From Coniella vitis (taxonomy: Eukaryota > Ascomycota > Sordariomycetes > Diaporthales > Schizoparmaceae), in NCBI GenBank assembly GCA_011317545.1, contig WUJK01000008.1:1488001-1552000 (forward strand): a stretch of DNA of 64,000 nucleotides, given 5' to 3'. Every line of letters begins with the position of its first letter. The stretch's first letter is position 1. Shown one piece after another: positions 33,659 through 45,382 of the stretch. Under the pieces are notes generated by a model. The model was not told the DNA's origin. It did not search any database and was given only the letters and a program-made list of their open reading frames with translations. The position numbers and the translations under genes are program-made.

Positions 33659-35091
33659 GCGGCGAGTTTGGTTTTGAAGGTCTTGAAACAGTGTCTTTGC
33701 AACTTTAGGAAGACGGTCAGATTAGCCTCTTTGTAGTTTTGTGTAGTCTCCTAGCTAGACACAAAACTACAGGAATGCCACATGGAGAGACTTGACAGTC
33801 TCGAGGTTGTTTCAGCCCACTGCAGTATTCCCATTCTCCAGTTTCCTTGGTGATTGACTAGTAGTCTGTGCATTCCGTGCGTGCTCGACCGGTGCATGCT
33901 GGTTTCTGTTTAGCTGCTTGGCTCTCACTACGAATGCTCTTGTCTAAAGTGGAGAGGACATGCGTCAGGATTCCTTCGGAAGACGTCGCTGCCTCGTCCC
34001 AGCGGTTCAGTGTGAGCGAGTGATCCAAGGACTGCTGGATACATGGTATTGCCCGCGAATGATGGAAATAAGTCCCGACGCTACTTGTATCCTCAGTGGA
34101 GTGACCAAGGCTTGTTGCTGTGTGTGCTGATCTGTGTAAGGGTCCACATTGTTTATGTGCTGTATGTGTGCGCCAGGATCTATCTATATGCGCCTTGTTT
34201 TGATTCAATCTCGCCCGCCGGGGGGGGGGTTGGCTTGTGACAGCCAGTCCCAGGCAGGGGACTTGGGCAAAGGGCGTGCAATTCCACCGCGCAGTAGGAG
34301 TTGGCGTGGCTTGCATCAAGAGAAAAACTGCTGATAAGCTTTGTGTGCCACCCTATACATATACAGTCTTGAGGGAATACTCCGAGGTGAGAGAGCAAGA
34401 GAAATCTTGTCTTGATTTTGGGAGGGGAAGGAGAAACACGGGCGATAGGATGATGGCAGGAGGGAGTGTTTTTTTTCTCTTTTTCTCTTCTTAATTTTTT
34501 TTTTGCCCTTTTTCGCCTTTCCTTTAGAAGTGATGTTGTTCAAGTCCTTTTCATTGTGGTCTGCGCCTGAAGCATACGGCTGACCTGAAGCACACCACTC
34601 AAGGCTCTTCTGTAGCTGAAGCTGAGTGGGAAGCAGGAAGCGAGAAGGGTACAAGACGGGAAAATCAGCCTGGTTGTGTTTGAAATTCTGGCAGTATGAA
34701 TGAGCCTTCGTTTCATGGTAGGGTGCGAGAATTCCCGGTTGTGCCTACCTATAATACCAAGAGCGAGCGCCCTTCTTGGCCTCTGTCCAACGGAGAATGG
34801 TGACGAACCGTGCTGGGACTTCTCTTTTCAGAACAGGTTATTTGAAAGCCACAGGAGGATAGGGACTCTAGTAATCCATCCAAAACCCCATAAAGTGTAT
34901 AGCTCGATGCTCTTATCACTCGGCTTTTTTGTCCTGGACTGTTCCGCGCACTGACTCGGCTGGTCCAGCACTCGGAAACGTCAAGGTCCTGTCTTGATGG
35001 AACACACCAACGGAACAAACGCGGACTAAACGATTTTCTATCAAGGGGGCCCCAGTGTCAGCCCAGAAAGAAGAAGAAAGAGGCGAAGCGA

Positions 35092-35119
35092 AGGGGGGGG
35101 GGGAGAGAGAGAGAGAGAG
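35092..35119 (+). repeat. G-run plus (GA)n microsatellite
   Basis: About eleven G are followed by eight GA units in non-coding DNA. Confidence 0.75.
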
Positions 35120-36080
35120 CCACAGAAAGAGAGAGGGTGTTGGCGCGCCGGTATCACAATGACGAGACGCCAACTCTTCTTCTAATGTGTACATTCGTGT
35201 GAAATGCTAGCGAAAGGCTAGCCAAAGACTGTCCAAAAAAACGCTCTTTGAGGTGCTGCGTTAGTCTTGAAGTGACGCAGAGTCTGAAACGGCTGAGAGA
35301 TGCCAGAGGGCGGATGATTTGTGCGCGCCGTGAACGAGATGATGGTCAAAAGGCAATGCGGCACAGGCACAGGCACTGATGCTGCTTTTGCTCCTGGAAA
35401 ACAGTTTGGGAACTTGCTTTTCCATCACATCATTTAGGATCAGAGTGTCGTCTGGAGGAAACAGAGAGCAAAAGAAAAGTAAAAGGCATGGTCGCAACAG
35501 AGAAGTATCGACTAGAACACCGCCTTGTCCATAGATAGTATCCCGGTCACTCAGGGGAGAAACGAGCGCGGGTGAAGAACCGGCATGTGGCTGCATGAGA
35601 TCTTGATCAAATAGTCTCGCGTTTTTGCTTTGCTTTTTTCCGAGTCCGTCAGCGCCATGAACCGATGCGAAATGGGTGGGCTACCTTTGCAGAGTCGAAG
35701 CCTATCTAGACTGCCGACTCAGCAGAATCTAGCCGCAAAAAGATGCTTTGCACCGTACACGTTGCTTTTGGAAAGACAGCTATTGACATTCGACTCTCCC
35801 CCGTTCCAGATACCGCAGGCCTCCAAAGGTCTTGGCCCCTTGCTGACATTGCATTCTCGCAGTCATCGCACCAACCGGCGGCCAGGGCAACGAGCTTCTG
35901 GCGGCTGTACCAACAGCAACAAGTTACCTGAAGAGGGAAGTCTGTGCGTGTCTAGGGATCCTCAACATCCCGGGTGCACGGTGTGACAGGTTAGGGGCTT
36001 AGCCGCGAACTGGATCTGTGCGTTGAAACGTTGGTGAGCCCGGGTCTTTGAGCGCTGTGCCTGGGGGTGGCCACGACTAC

Positions 36081-36951
36081 TATGTACCCGATCGACAGCG
36101 CCAACCAATGGCCCTGGGTGCGACTCGAAACACTGAACAGCAGTGACAGACTCAACTACCGGCATACTACCTACCAAGTATGCACATGCGGGCCAGTCTA
36201 TTGTGTAATCAACGGAGTCTTGAACCAATCAAGTCACAAGAAACAGGCCGTCTGTATGGTTCTTGTCCACACACACATTATTACTAAGTACTTTTACATG
36301 ACTCCTGCAAGTCCAGAGCAACAGCTCTTTGCCTACTACCACATCAATCAGTCACGCGTGAGCCGAACTGCAAAACCTCCAGACTTGGGACGGCATCATC
36401 GCATCATCAGAATGTGTGAGCCACATTTAGCTCAACGTCCGTGGCATGCCCGTCTGCTGCACCCTGTGTTCGTTGCAGCTCCGCGAGCCCACGTCCCATT
36501 CAAGGGTCCCCCCAAGGGCCAGAGTCGAGGGCTCCCCAGCCAGGACGTGGACTTGCTTCTGGCTCTTACCTCTGACCGGGGTGGCGCCTTCAGAGAAGCT
36601 CATCTGAATTCGCCGCCCCCCAGGGACGTTCAGGATCTCACATCCGCGGGGGGACGGCTGTCTTGTCGAAACTGCCCCATCTACGAACGGCCGTCCGTGT
36701 GGCAAGTGGCAGAGGACTCCACAGCAAAGGCAGCAGACGCATATGAACTCTTGCCCAGTCACTTTCGACTGGGCCTTTTGCTCGGCCTGAGATGGCTGTC
36801 TATCAACACGTGCCGTACGTTACGCAGCAGGCTGCAGTTGTGCCAGGCAAATAGACTTTGCCATCCAGATTCCAGCCTTCCATCTTGTTCAAGCCCGTCT
36901 CGAGATGCGCTGCCATCGATTGTGATCACATGGGATTCCGCGCGACCCTGA
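36081..36951 (+). other. Orphan ORF, doubtful
   Basis: 289-codon frame from ATG 36081 to TGA. No signal peptide, membrane segment, repeat or family motif is visible. It is rich in His, Arg, Ser and Cys, and the reverse strand is also partly open. The frame starts inside a TACTATGTAC motif. It may be a chance frame or an orphan gene; transcript data would decide. Confidence 0.15.
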
Positions 36952-37151
36952 ACCCGTCCGTCTTGCAACCACTTTGATTGATGTCCGATCGATTTAGGCT
37001 TTGACTGCGAGCACACAGCCTCTCGCATCTTGTTGGGAGAGGGAGCCGCTGCCATCTCATATCCCATCACCGCAAGCCGTAGTACGAGTTGCTACAACCT
37101 CGGCATCGGGTTCGCAGCCATTGTCCAGCTAACAAGCAACTAGCCAACACC

Positions 37152-39044
37152 ATGCAGATTCCCTCAGCGTCCGTCATCGCTGCATGGCCTGCTCCGAATT
37201 ACATTGACCCTGTGACAAGAGGACCGGTTGCCCTCATTGTCATCTCGGCTTTGCTGTCACTGGTTACGCTGCTCCTTGTTGTTCGCGTCTACACCCGCCT
37301 GCGCATCTCCAAAGGCTTTGGCGCGGATGATGTCTTCATCCTGTTGGCCTATGTGAGTCCTGCTTTCCGTGCTGATGCCGTCAAGGGGCCACAACCGAGC
37401 AAGATCGCCACTAACGTTCCAACAGATCCCAACCGCTGGGTTCGGTGCTGTCGCCTTCCTGGCCCAGTTGAAGTTCGATTGGGGCAGACATGTCTGGGAC
37501 GTTTCTTTTGAAGCCATCACGCCTAGCTTGCAAATGAGGTGAGCGTGAGACTCTGATGGTTCTGCCGTCCGTACCGATAGACTCTGGCAGTCTGTGGCTG
37601 ACGGTCTCGTACAGCTTGATCTCGCAGCTGCTGTTTGACCTAGCCACCACCTTGACCAAGCTGTCAATGCTTTCGTTGATTTACAGGGTCGTCTCTATCA
37701 ACGATGGTCCGTACAAGTACGTTGTAGCCTTTGTTACAGCACTGGTGAGCCTGGACGGGCTCGTTTTCTTCGTACTAGTCGCTTTCCAATGCAAGTAAGT
37801 GGGCAAACCATATTTACCCTTTCCCGTTCAGCCACAAGAACGCTGACACGCAAGGCGAACAGCCCAATCTCTGCATACTGGACGCTGTCCGTCGAGCCGC
37901 AAAACTGCATCAACCAGGCCAAGCACCTGCTCGCGGCCGGATGCATCAACACGCTCACCGATTTCCTTCTCGTCGTCCTGCCCATACCGTATGTGTACCG
38001 CCTTCAGTTGCCTCGGAACCAAAGGATCACCATAGCGAGCTTGTTTGCCGGAGGCATCTTTGTGACCCTTACTGGCGCGGCCAGAACAGTAGTCACCTTC
38101 ATCAGCTTTGATAGCCCAGAGTCTGATTTGACATGGAATGCTATCCCCGTCGTTATTGTCAGCGCCCTGGAGCTTTATATTGGCATTGTAAGTTCTATGC
38201 TTTCCTTCGTTTCCTGGGCACGTCACACACAATTGTCTGTATGCTGACTCGGGTCCCCAAGATATGCGCTTCTCTTCCCTCTGTCAAGCCATTCTTTGCA
38301 CGATATCTGCCCCAAGTAATGGGCCGTTCCTCCCAATGGCTACCGAGCAATGCGAACGCCCCTCCCATGATGGCTATAGATGCCTCTTCCCGCAAAGTCC
38401 TCGACAAGCAAGGATTCTGGCGGGTTTCCAGCAACGAATCAGAAGTCATAGACCAAGACGCTTGGGAACACAACGAAAGAGACGTCCGTTCTACCAAGTC
38501 ACCGCCGCGGCTCGTGATGCGAACAAGAGAGCAGCCACAGCCGCAGCCGCAGCAACAGCAACAGCAACAAGAACAACAGCAGCAGTCTGCAGAGCCTGTA
38601 GCGCCGTGGACACCCATAAGCACACCAACACCAACACGTCCGCCCAGGACACCATCCACCCTGCGACCTTTTTCCTTCCTGGCAGAGCCCATGCCATACC
38701 TCCCTTCGTTTTCCAGGCTGGGGTCCGGTACCCCAACACCAAGCGTGTCGACAGTTGCGACATCGATCCTCGAGGCTACACACCAGCGGAGCAACAGCAC
38801 CAGCAGCAGCACCAGCAGCACCAGCACCAACACGCCGCCCAATCTAAACAAGCCGTTGCCCATAGTGCGAGCGTCGGCGGAGCTAGACGCCTGGGAGAGG
38901 CCCGAGTATCTTGATCCGCGGCGGGCGGCTCCCGCGGCCGTGACGAGTATCTACAAGTTTGTGCCGCACCAGGACGGGAGTATCAGCGTGCAAAGGGTTG
39001 CTGGGAATGAGGGTGGTTCTGAGGATTACAGCCCAGCTCTTTAA
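37152..39044 (+). CDS. Fungal rhodopsin-like seven-helix protein (PTH11-related, no CFEM)
   Basis: Five exons, 37152-37352, 37426-37538, 37615-37794, 37863-38187 and 38262-39044, give 533 residues; all phases agree. The N-terminus enters TM1 (about 27-47) with no CFEM domain. VRVYTRLRISKGFGADDVFI after TM1 is the hallmark of the fungal rhodopsin-domain family, and LSLIYRV and ISAYWTLSVEPQNCIN are further conserved points. TM7 leads into a cytosolic tail of about 230 residues with PQ and polyQ tracts (about residues 363-385) and a Pro/Thr/Ser-rich region. Relatives include the PTH11-like putative surface sensors; most have no known ligand. Signalling through the tail is speculative. Confidence 0.85.
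38530..38586 (+). repeat. CAG/CAA repeat coding polyQ
   Basis: CAG/CAA-rich tract with CCG interruptions in the cytosolic tail of the rhodopsin-like protein. It encodes Gln-Pro alternation then Gln runs broken by one Glu. A second AGC/CAG-rich stretch at about 38785-38835 codes mostly Ser/Thr. Confidence 0.75.
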
Positions 39045-40201
39045 GTCGCCCGCCCTCTCAAAAGAAAAGTTTCATCAGTCAAGACGTTCTCTGATGTATC
39101 CATTCTGTTGTAATACATGTATATCATGTGCATTATCACGTCGCTATATCGACATCCACTCTTTATAATAATATCAATATAGTTTGAAGTATTTTTGAAG
39201 TTTGACTGCATCCTCCCTCTCCTACACATGTCGAAACAGAGTTCAAAGCCAGAGGTGCCAGACGATGAACATGATTTGCTGCTGGAAGAGTACTTCACCA
39301 GCATGATATGGGAATGGTCGATCCATAGATATCTACGCAGGTACACCGGTACTCAGAGAACTTGGACAACGTCCTAGAAGGACGCCAGACTGCCAAGAGT
39401 GAAGGCGAAGAAGGCAGTCCTACCATCAAGCATCATGATGCTTCACAATAAATATAGTGGAACGATTATTTGACCTTTTCGAAACTGGTTCAGTAACCAG
39501 TCATAACACCACAAAACCTTTACAGCCCCCCCAAGAACTTTGACAAGCGCATCCCATTCGAACCCCCCCCCCCCCAAATCAGGCTGTCAAAGGCGACACG
39601 ACACGCTCCTCCAAAACCTCGTTCTGAGCCGCTCGACGAAAGACGGTCAGCATGACAGCTCAGCTCAGTGTAACATTGTCTTGGTCGCGCGTCTCGGTTT
39701 CTTTGACATGTCTCGCAATACAGAAAAGCAAAGTTGCTGCCAGCCTGACTGACCTTTAGCGTCTGCTCAACAAAAAAGAAAGAAGAAAAAGAAAGATGAG
39801 CCATGGCCGCATTGCGCTCAGACTGGATACTATGCAGCTTTGCTTTTAAGTCTGGCTGGGGACAGACACACACATACACACACACAGATTGGTGCAACGC
39901 TGGCCACCGCACCCCCCGCGCCAACGCAAGAGGCCTGCCTTTCAAGTTCACCTGTGCATCTTGACCGCCTCCTCGATGCTTAAGGGTCGGACACGGACAA
40001 TATAGTTGGGTTAAGTGAGTTAGGGATATATGTATATATATATATATATGGGTACATTCATGGCAACAATCCTTCCACTAGAACCAGCCACATGGTGCAT
40101 TCAACCCCAAGAGGGACCGTATTTCCATACATCGTCTACTTACATACCCCAGATTTATTCTCTCCATCCAAGCTTTTTCTTTTCTCGCAACACACGCCAA
40201 G
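39045..40201. other. Intergenic region
   Basis: 1.2 kb with a C-run (about 39564-39577), an ACAC tract (about 39865-39885) and a TA microsatellite (40025-40050) 152 bp before the next start. No gene recognised. Confidence 0.5.
40025..40050. repeat. (TA)n microsatellite
   Basis: TA-alternating tract upstream of the coiled-coil gene. Confidence 0.7.
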
Positions 40202-41823
40202 ATGGCATCCAAAGGCAAAAATGTCGGCACGCTGACGGCCAACAAGCCCCAGAGCGCAGAACAAGAAGCGGACAAGTTCCGCAATGACCTGCGCAAGATT
40301 TCCCAGGAGCTTCAGAGGATCTGTGACGAGAGAGGGCTGCAACAGTATGGCGAGCTCTTTGACCGCAGTCGAGACATGGAGAAGAAGATGGAAGCCCAGG
40401 ATCGGGTGATCACGGAACTGCAGCACGGCCGAGAGGCCCTCGAGAAGAAGTACGACGACCTCGTCGCTGGGATCATGAAGAAGGGCGCTGAGAGCAGCAG
40501 CAAGCACAAAGAGCTGGAGGAAGAGATTCAGAAGCTCGCCCAGGAGAACAAACAACTGGAAAAGGACAGAATCGATGACAAGATGAACCTGAGGACCAAA
40601 GATATTGAGCTTGGAGAAACGCACAAAAGAGTCGAGGATCTGGAACAACAAAGCCAGAAAGACCACGAGGAGCTCTCTAGATTACGAGAGCAACTACTGC
40701 AATCTCAGAAAACGTTGAAGGACTTGCAAGGAAACGTAGGCATCCTCCAAAGCGACCGCTCCGAGCAGAAGGAACTGAATGACCTGTGAGCCCCCCCAAC
40801 ATGAGACTGTTGGCATTCGAGGGAGGCATACGGCCCGCCCCACTGACATGATTTCCTTTTGCAGAAGAAGAAAATTCCAAGAGCTATCCACGCGATCCTA
40901 CCAGCTTGTGCAAAGATACTTTGCCCAAGAAATTCCAAGTGAAAATGTGCGTTTGGCCCGAGCTGAAGGGCCTGCGATCTCCCTTGCTGATGATGGCCTT
41001 CTAGATTCGAGCCATCGTCCTCCCAAAGGCCGCCCCTCCCGAGTTACGAAGGATATTCGATGTCGTTGCAGACTCGGCAGCTGCTCCGGCGTTACGTTGC
41101 GCTTTTGCAGAGGCCATCATTGCGCAGCAACTCCACCGCCACATCTTCAAAAACTTCTTTCACCCGCAGGGCCCTTCCGAAGTGCTCGAGTTCCAAGGTT
41201 TTCTGACGCCACTCGAACAGATGTGGCACAGATTCCCCCTCGAAGCAGACCATATCCGCTGCTTGATAGCCAAGGTTTGGTACCAGCTGGCTCCGACTCA
41301 TACGATAGCCAAAGAAGCGGCAACTCGCGTTCACAAGATTCTCAAGCACTGGATCGGAAACCAAGAGGCCCAGAAGCAGTTCGAGCAACAACTCTGCGAC
41401 TTCTTTTCGGACAGCACCGAAGTGTGGCGGAAATCGCAACGTATTCTGAAGCAAGTGGTGTCAGAAGTAAACACCCACTCGAAATGGAGCGACCAAAACG
41501 ACAGTCGGCTTGAATACGGTGCCGTGCAATCCGTGGCAGAAGAACGCGGACTCCGGCACTCCATCCCGTTTGCCTTGTCCAGCCCCATAGCTGTTTTGTT
41601 TCCTCGGATTGAGATAGACTCCCGGGCCGAGAGAGACCGTGAGGTTTTGTTTCGCGGGTTTGCTTTGTTTCCCACGCAATCAGCCTTTGCTGCTGCATTG
41701 GACAAGCGCGAGAGCACCCACATCAACTCAGCATCGACATTGACGCCCACCCGTCCAAGACCGAGTGAGCTCAGTCAGGCAGGAGACCCGACCACCCTCA
41801 GGACCTCACCACCACGACGATAA
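40202..41823 (+). CDS. Coiled-coil protein, family not recognised
   Basis: Three exons, 40202-40785, 40865-40946 and 41005-41823, give 494 residues. The first splice uses GTGAGC and CAG; the second uses GTGCGT and TAG, with a 58-nt intron that removes a frame break. Residues about 20-215 form a long heptad-rich coiled coil dense in Glu, Lys, Gln and Leu. The rest is a helical domain (about 223-400) with FKNFFHPQGPSE and MWHRFPLEADHIRC, then a low-complexity Ser/Thr/Pro tail. No signal peptide or membrane helix is seen. The architecture would suit a cytoskeletal, kinetochore or trafficking adaptor, but I name no function. The end of the tail could conceal another intron. Confidence 0.7.
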
Positions 41824-43761
41824 CATGGCTTGTAAGGGGACTGGCGAGACTGCAGTGTCAAAGTAAAAGGCCTTCAACATATGTGGCGTAGAGACACAAG
41901 TTCTTTCGAATTTAGCACAAGTAAAATACGTTTTGATGTTTCCTGCAAGTTGACGCGTTTTGGTTTTGTTATACCAGCAAAGACAAATACACGTAATTAT
42001 ATGACTTTCTTTCTATTAGCGAACATGGGGTTTCAATGTATCTGAACGCCATCCGGCCTCATCATCGTTCCTTTGACTCGAGTCCCCAAACCTACATGTT
42101 TGCGCGATGTAGTGAACTTTCTCGGAATCCTTGGGAATGTTGCCGCTGAGGGTCAGTGGGTGTTGGCAGAAAAGCCAAAAGGTAACGACGTGGGGAGGAT
42201 AAAGATGATTCTCAGCCAGCATTGGGCCCAAGATATTCTAGAGAACACAGTTTGGATTGGGAGGCCCTAATCAACAAAAGATCTACACTACTCTGCCGTC
42301 CAATTTGGTGAGCACTAAGCCAATGAGACTGGGGTCACTGATCAGTTGGGAACGCAAAAAGTCGAGCTGCGTATGACGCTTCTTGGCTTCCTTCTAAGCC
42401 TGACAGCTAAATCATGATGGCTACACCACACCACACCGAGGGTCTTGTTCTTTTGTGCCGTGTTCTTTACGATTCATCTGTTCCATCCCAACTGTTTGTA
42501 ACAAGCATGTAATTACCAGATATACAGTAGAAACCCTTCTCCCCCCCCCCCCCCCAAAAAGGGTCAAGGCCCATAAAACATAAAAGTTAGGACACATGCC
42601 CAATGTACCACAGGCTGAAGATCGAAGAGGCCCATAGAAGCCTAACCATGACCTAGTTCGAATCAGTGCCGAGGTAGCACAAGTTCATGCCCAGGTACGA
42701 CTCCAAAGAGAGCAGATAAGCCTCCGGGCCACACTCGCCCTCGTTAAGGTTTTTTGGCCACCGAGCCCTGGCGGCTGCTACGGCTGAAGCGATACCAAGC
42801 ATGAAAAAAAATGAGGCTTCCGCACTGATGAGCAGTGAGGAGTTGGGCATGAACTTGTTTCAGTTACTTTGCGGCGATACGTACACTTGCATCCATCGTC
42901 TTTGGAATGATAAAAAGAGCTGTTGCCGCCCTGCCATGTGCAGCTCTTTTTACGATCCAGCTCTGCTCTTCACCATGCATATCAACCCTCACATCGGTTA
43001 CGGCGCAGACTTTTGACGAGTTGGAAGATCAAGAGGTTTGAATAAGAATGTCATCGTTATGAGCTCGCTGAAAAAACAACAAGGAAAGCAACGCTAGAAC
43101 AAGAAATCCAACGCAAAAAAGAAGTCACATGACTACACGCCTCGTTCTCCCATCACGCCGGGACCCAAGAAATAAATAGCAACGCAAATCCCCGTACCCA
43201 ACCCTGTTTAGTCGTAACTGTAGTCTTTGTGACTGTCCTGTCATCCAGCAGGTTGCCCTTCTTGAAAAATTGTATGGCCTTCCGTATCCCATCTTCCTCA
43301 ACACGCAACAGCGCTCGATCGCGCCATCTACTCAGACATGCCGATAGCACATCATGGGCTATGTAGACAACCTTCTATCAAGGTCAGAACGATGCACCTA
43401 GGTAACCGTCAATCCCCATTTCAAGTCCGGATGGGCCTCTGGCTGGTGGATTCTCCTGGTGCGTGATGGACGGTATTTCCTGGGTGGACGCTGCTCTGGC
43501 CGGGGAACCCATAGCGCGCAATGAAGCGCGTATCCAGGTCTGCAGGGCCTGCACACGTGGCTCCATGTCCTAGTCCGGGAGGGTAGTGCTCCGTAAGTTT
43601 TGCGCTTGCAAAACCATACGAAATGACACCATCTAGTTTATCGTTCTCTAGAGATTCAGGCGGTTAGGAACATTCATCTTTGTAACGCAATCTACATGAC
43701 GTGCAGAGACTTACCAAAGTCTTGAAAATCCAATAATCACTCCTAAGCCAAAGCCATTCAT
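41824..43761. other. Convergent intergenic region
   Basis: 1.9 kb between the coiled-coil and C2H2 gene stops. It contains a C-run at about 42539-42554. No gene recognised. Confidence 0.5.
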
Positions 43762-45382
43762 TCACTCGGCACGTTGCAGAAGTGCAAGGTTTTGTGGCTG
43801 TTGCATGATTGTGCCCTTGACAGCAGCCATATAGTCCACGTGGATCTTTCCAAGGGCGTCCAGGCTGTCCTTGAGGCGGTTGATATGCATCATCACCATG
43901 GGGTCGTCAAGACGGTCCAATCCAGGCAGAGCGGTTTGGAAATTGGCATGGACAGTGGACCAGGTCTGTCGGAGCTTGGTAGGCTCATCAATCTTGGCAG
44001 GCTCCTGTGGCTCCATTCTTGGGCTGGCCTTGCGTGTCTTTGGGGATTTGCGGCTGCTAGCAAGCTTGCTGCTAGCGTCGCTCTTGCGTTTCCTAGACTT
44101 GAGAGCGTCCTTGCGGCTATCCTCATCAGGCGAAGGAGGCGATGCGTTGTGAACGCGCTGCATGTGGTCCTGAAGGTTCCATTTGCGGGGAAATCCGTTT
44201 CCTGGTTGCGCACGGTCGCATCCCTTAAAGGTGCATGGGTATGGCTTAGTGCCGTGGCCATGCATACCATGGGCTTCTCTCTCATGGCGCAGCAAGCAGG
44301 CCGTGGACGAGAATGGCAACTCCTTGCAACTCTCCATCTTGCAGCGGTATGGCTTCAAGTGAGAGTCAACAAACTTGCTGTGGTCCAGTGTCAGTATATC
44401 CCTTCGTCACTGTCTCGACTGATCTCACTTACTCGTAGTTGCACTTGAGCTTCTCTGGCTTGTGGCAGCAACCGGCTTGTCCTTCCCATGGGCAGTGGTA
44501 GAGACCATCCGGATGAAGGAACGCATTCTTATAGTAAGGGTGATCCCTAGCGCTCTCACCTTCTCCCCCCTGTTGGGCTCCGGTCCAGTCATTCAGTTGA
44601 ACCTGATCCTCAACCGGAACAGTTGGCATGGAGCCCACCATGGGCTGCACAACAGGGCTCACCAGGCTGAAATTGTCCATGACTGGGATGCTAGGCGAGT
44701 TGGAAGAAACGCTGGTAATGGGAGAGCTCTGCAAAAGCAGCCAGCTGTCGTCTCTTGGGGTTGCGACCTCGCTAAAGTTGTCCCAAGTTTCTGTTGGTGA
44801 GCCTCCAGACACGCTTGTCTCGAAGTTCAAGGGCAGAGCACTGGGATCCACGTGCTGAGCAGTAGCGAAGCCATTGAGATTCAAGGTTGAGAGAGGGTTT
44901 CCAACCATCCCGCTGTACGGCATTTGGACCTGTTCGATCAGGTACTGGGTAGGGTCCATGGCGCGAGCACTACCTGGAAGTCCATCCGTGTATGTGGAAG
45001 CATTACCTGTCATGTCAAAGCTTGTGCCCTGGTGGGCTCTCTGAGACACTGAAGCCTGAATTCTTGATTGGCTTCTGCTGCAAGCAGATCCAGTGTTCCT
45101 GTGGCTAGACGTGGAAGCCTTGGACGAGCTTCGGCGCATTGGCTCAGCCTTGTGAGTCTGTTCATGGCCAACTGCGGGCGCAGCTGGCCTCCAGAAAGTC
45201 TGAAAATCCACGGCCTCTCCTGCAGTGTATGGAGACAGTGGGAAAGGGTACTCCTCGGAATCTCCTTGGTGTGCAAAGAAGTTCTGTGACCCTTCTACTG
45301 TCGTAGTGTCCCACGCTGATCCAGCAGGATCAGCTAATGGTCCTGTTTGAGAAAAAGAAAAACCAGTGGTAGATAATGGCAT
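43762..45382 (-). CDS. C2H2 zinc-finger protein, probable transcription factor; 5' end unresolved
   Basis: Two exons seen: at least 45382-44433, then 44377-43762, which is 521 residues from the first in-frame ATG. The GTAAGT donor and CAG acceptor join inside the zinc-finger region (KCNYDKFVDSH). The frame stays open upstream of 45382 past 45481 without an ATG, so an upstream exon probably exists. The N-terminal part is Ser/Thr/Gln-rich. The finger block has an atypical first unit (HCPWEGQAGCCHKPEKLK), then C-x4-C-x13-H-x4-H (residues starting YRCKMESC) and a third C-x4-C unit starting YPCTFKGC with H-x4-H. A Lys/Arg-rich segment with KSRKRK is a likely nuclear signal. The role is inferred as DNA binding; the target is unknown. 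Confidence 0.75.

Larger units (their letters stand above)
33659..37151. other. Long intergenic region, no gene supported
   Basis: 3.5 kb between uL1 and the rhodopsin-like gene. It contains a GGGG(GA)n tract (35092-35119), T-runs (34469-34503) and one TACTATGTAC motif (36078-36087). A 289-codon frame from the ATG at 36081 to 36951 is the only long ORF, but it lacks recognisable motifs and looks compositionally unlike the neighbouring genes; see the separate entry. Confidence 0.5.

Noticed and set aside
36067..36951. 294-codon ORF as a firm gene
   Set aside because: Its first codon is GTG and the ATG-start version has no motif; kept only as a doubtful feature.
39540..39580. tRNA-like GGTTCGAATGGG on the minus strand
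   Set aside because: It sits next to a homopolymer; no cloverleaf could be built.
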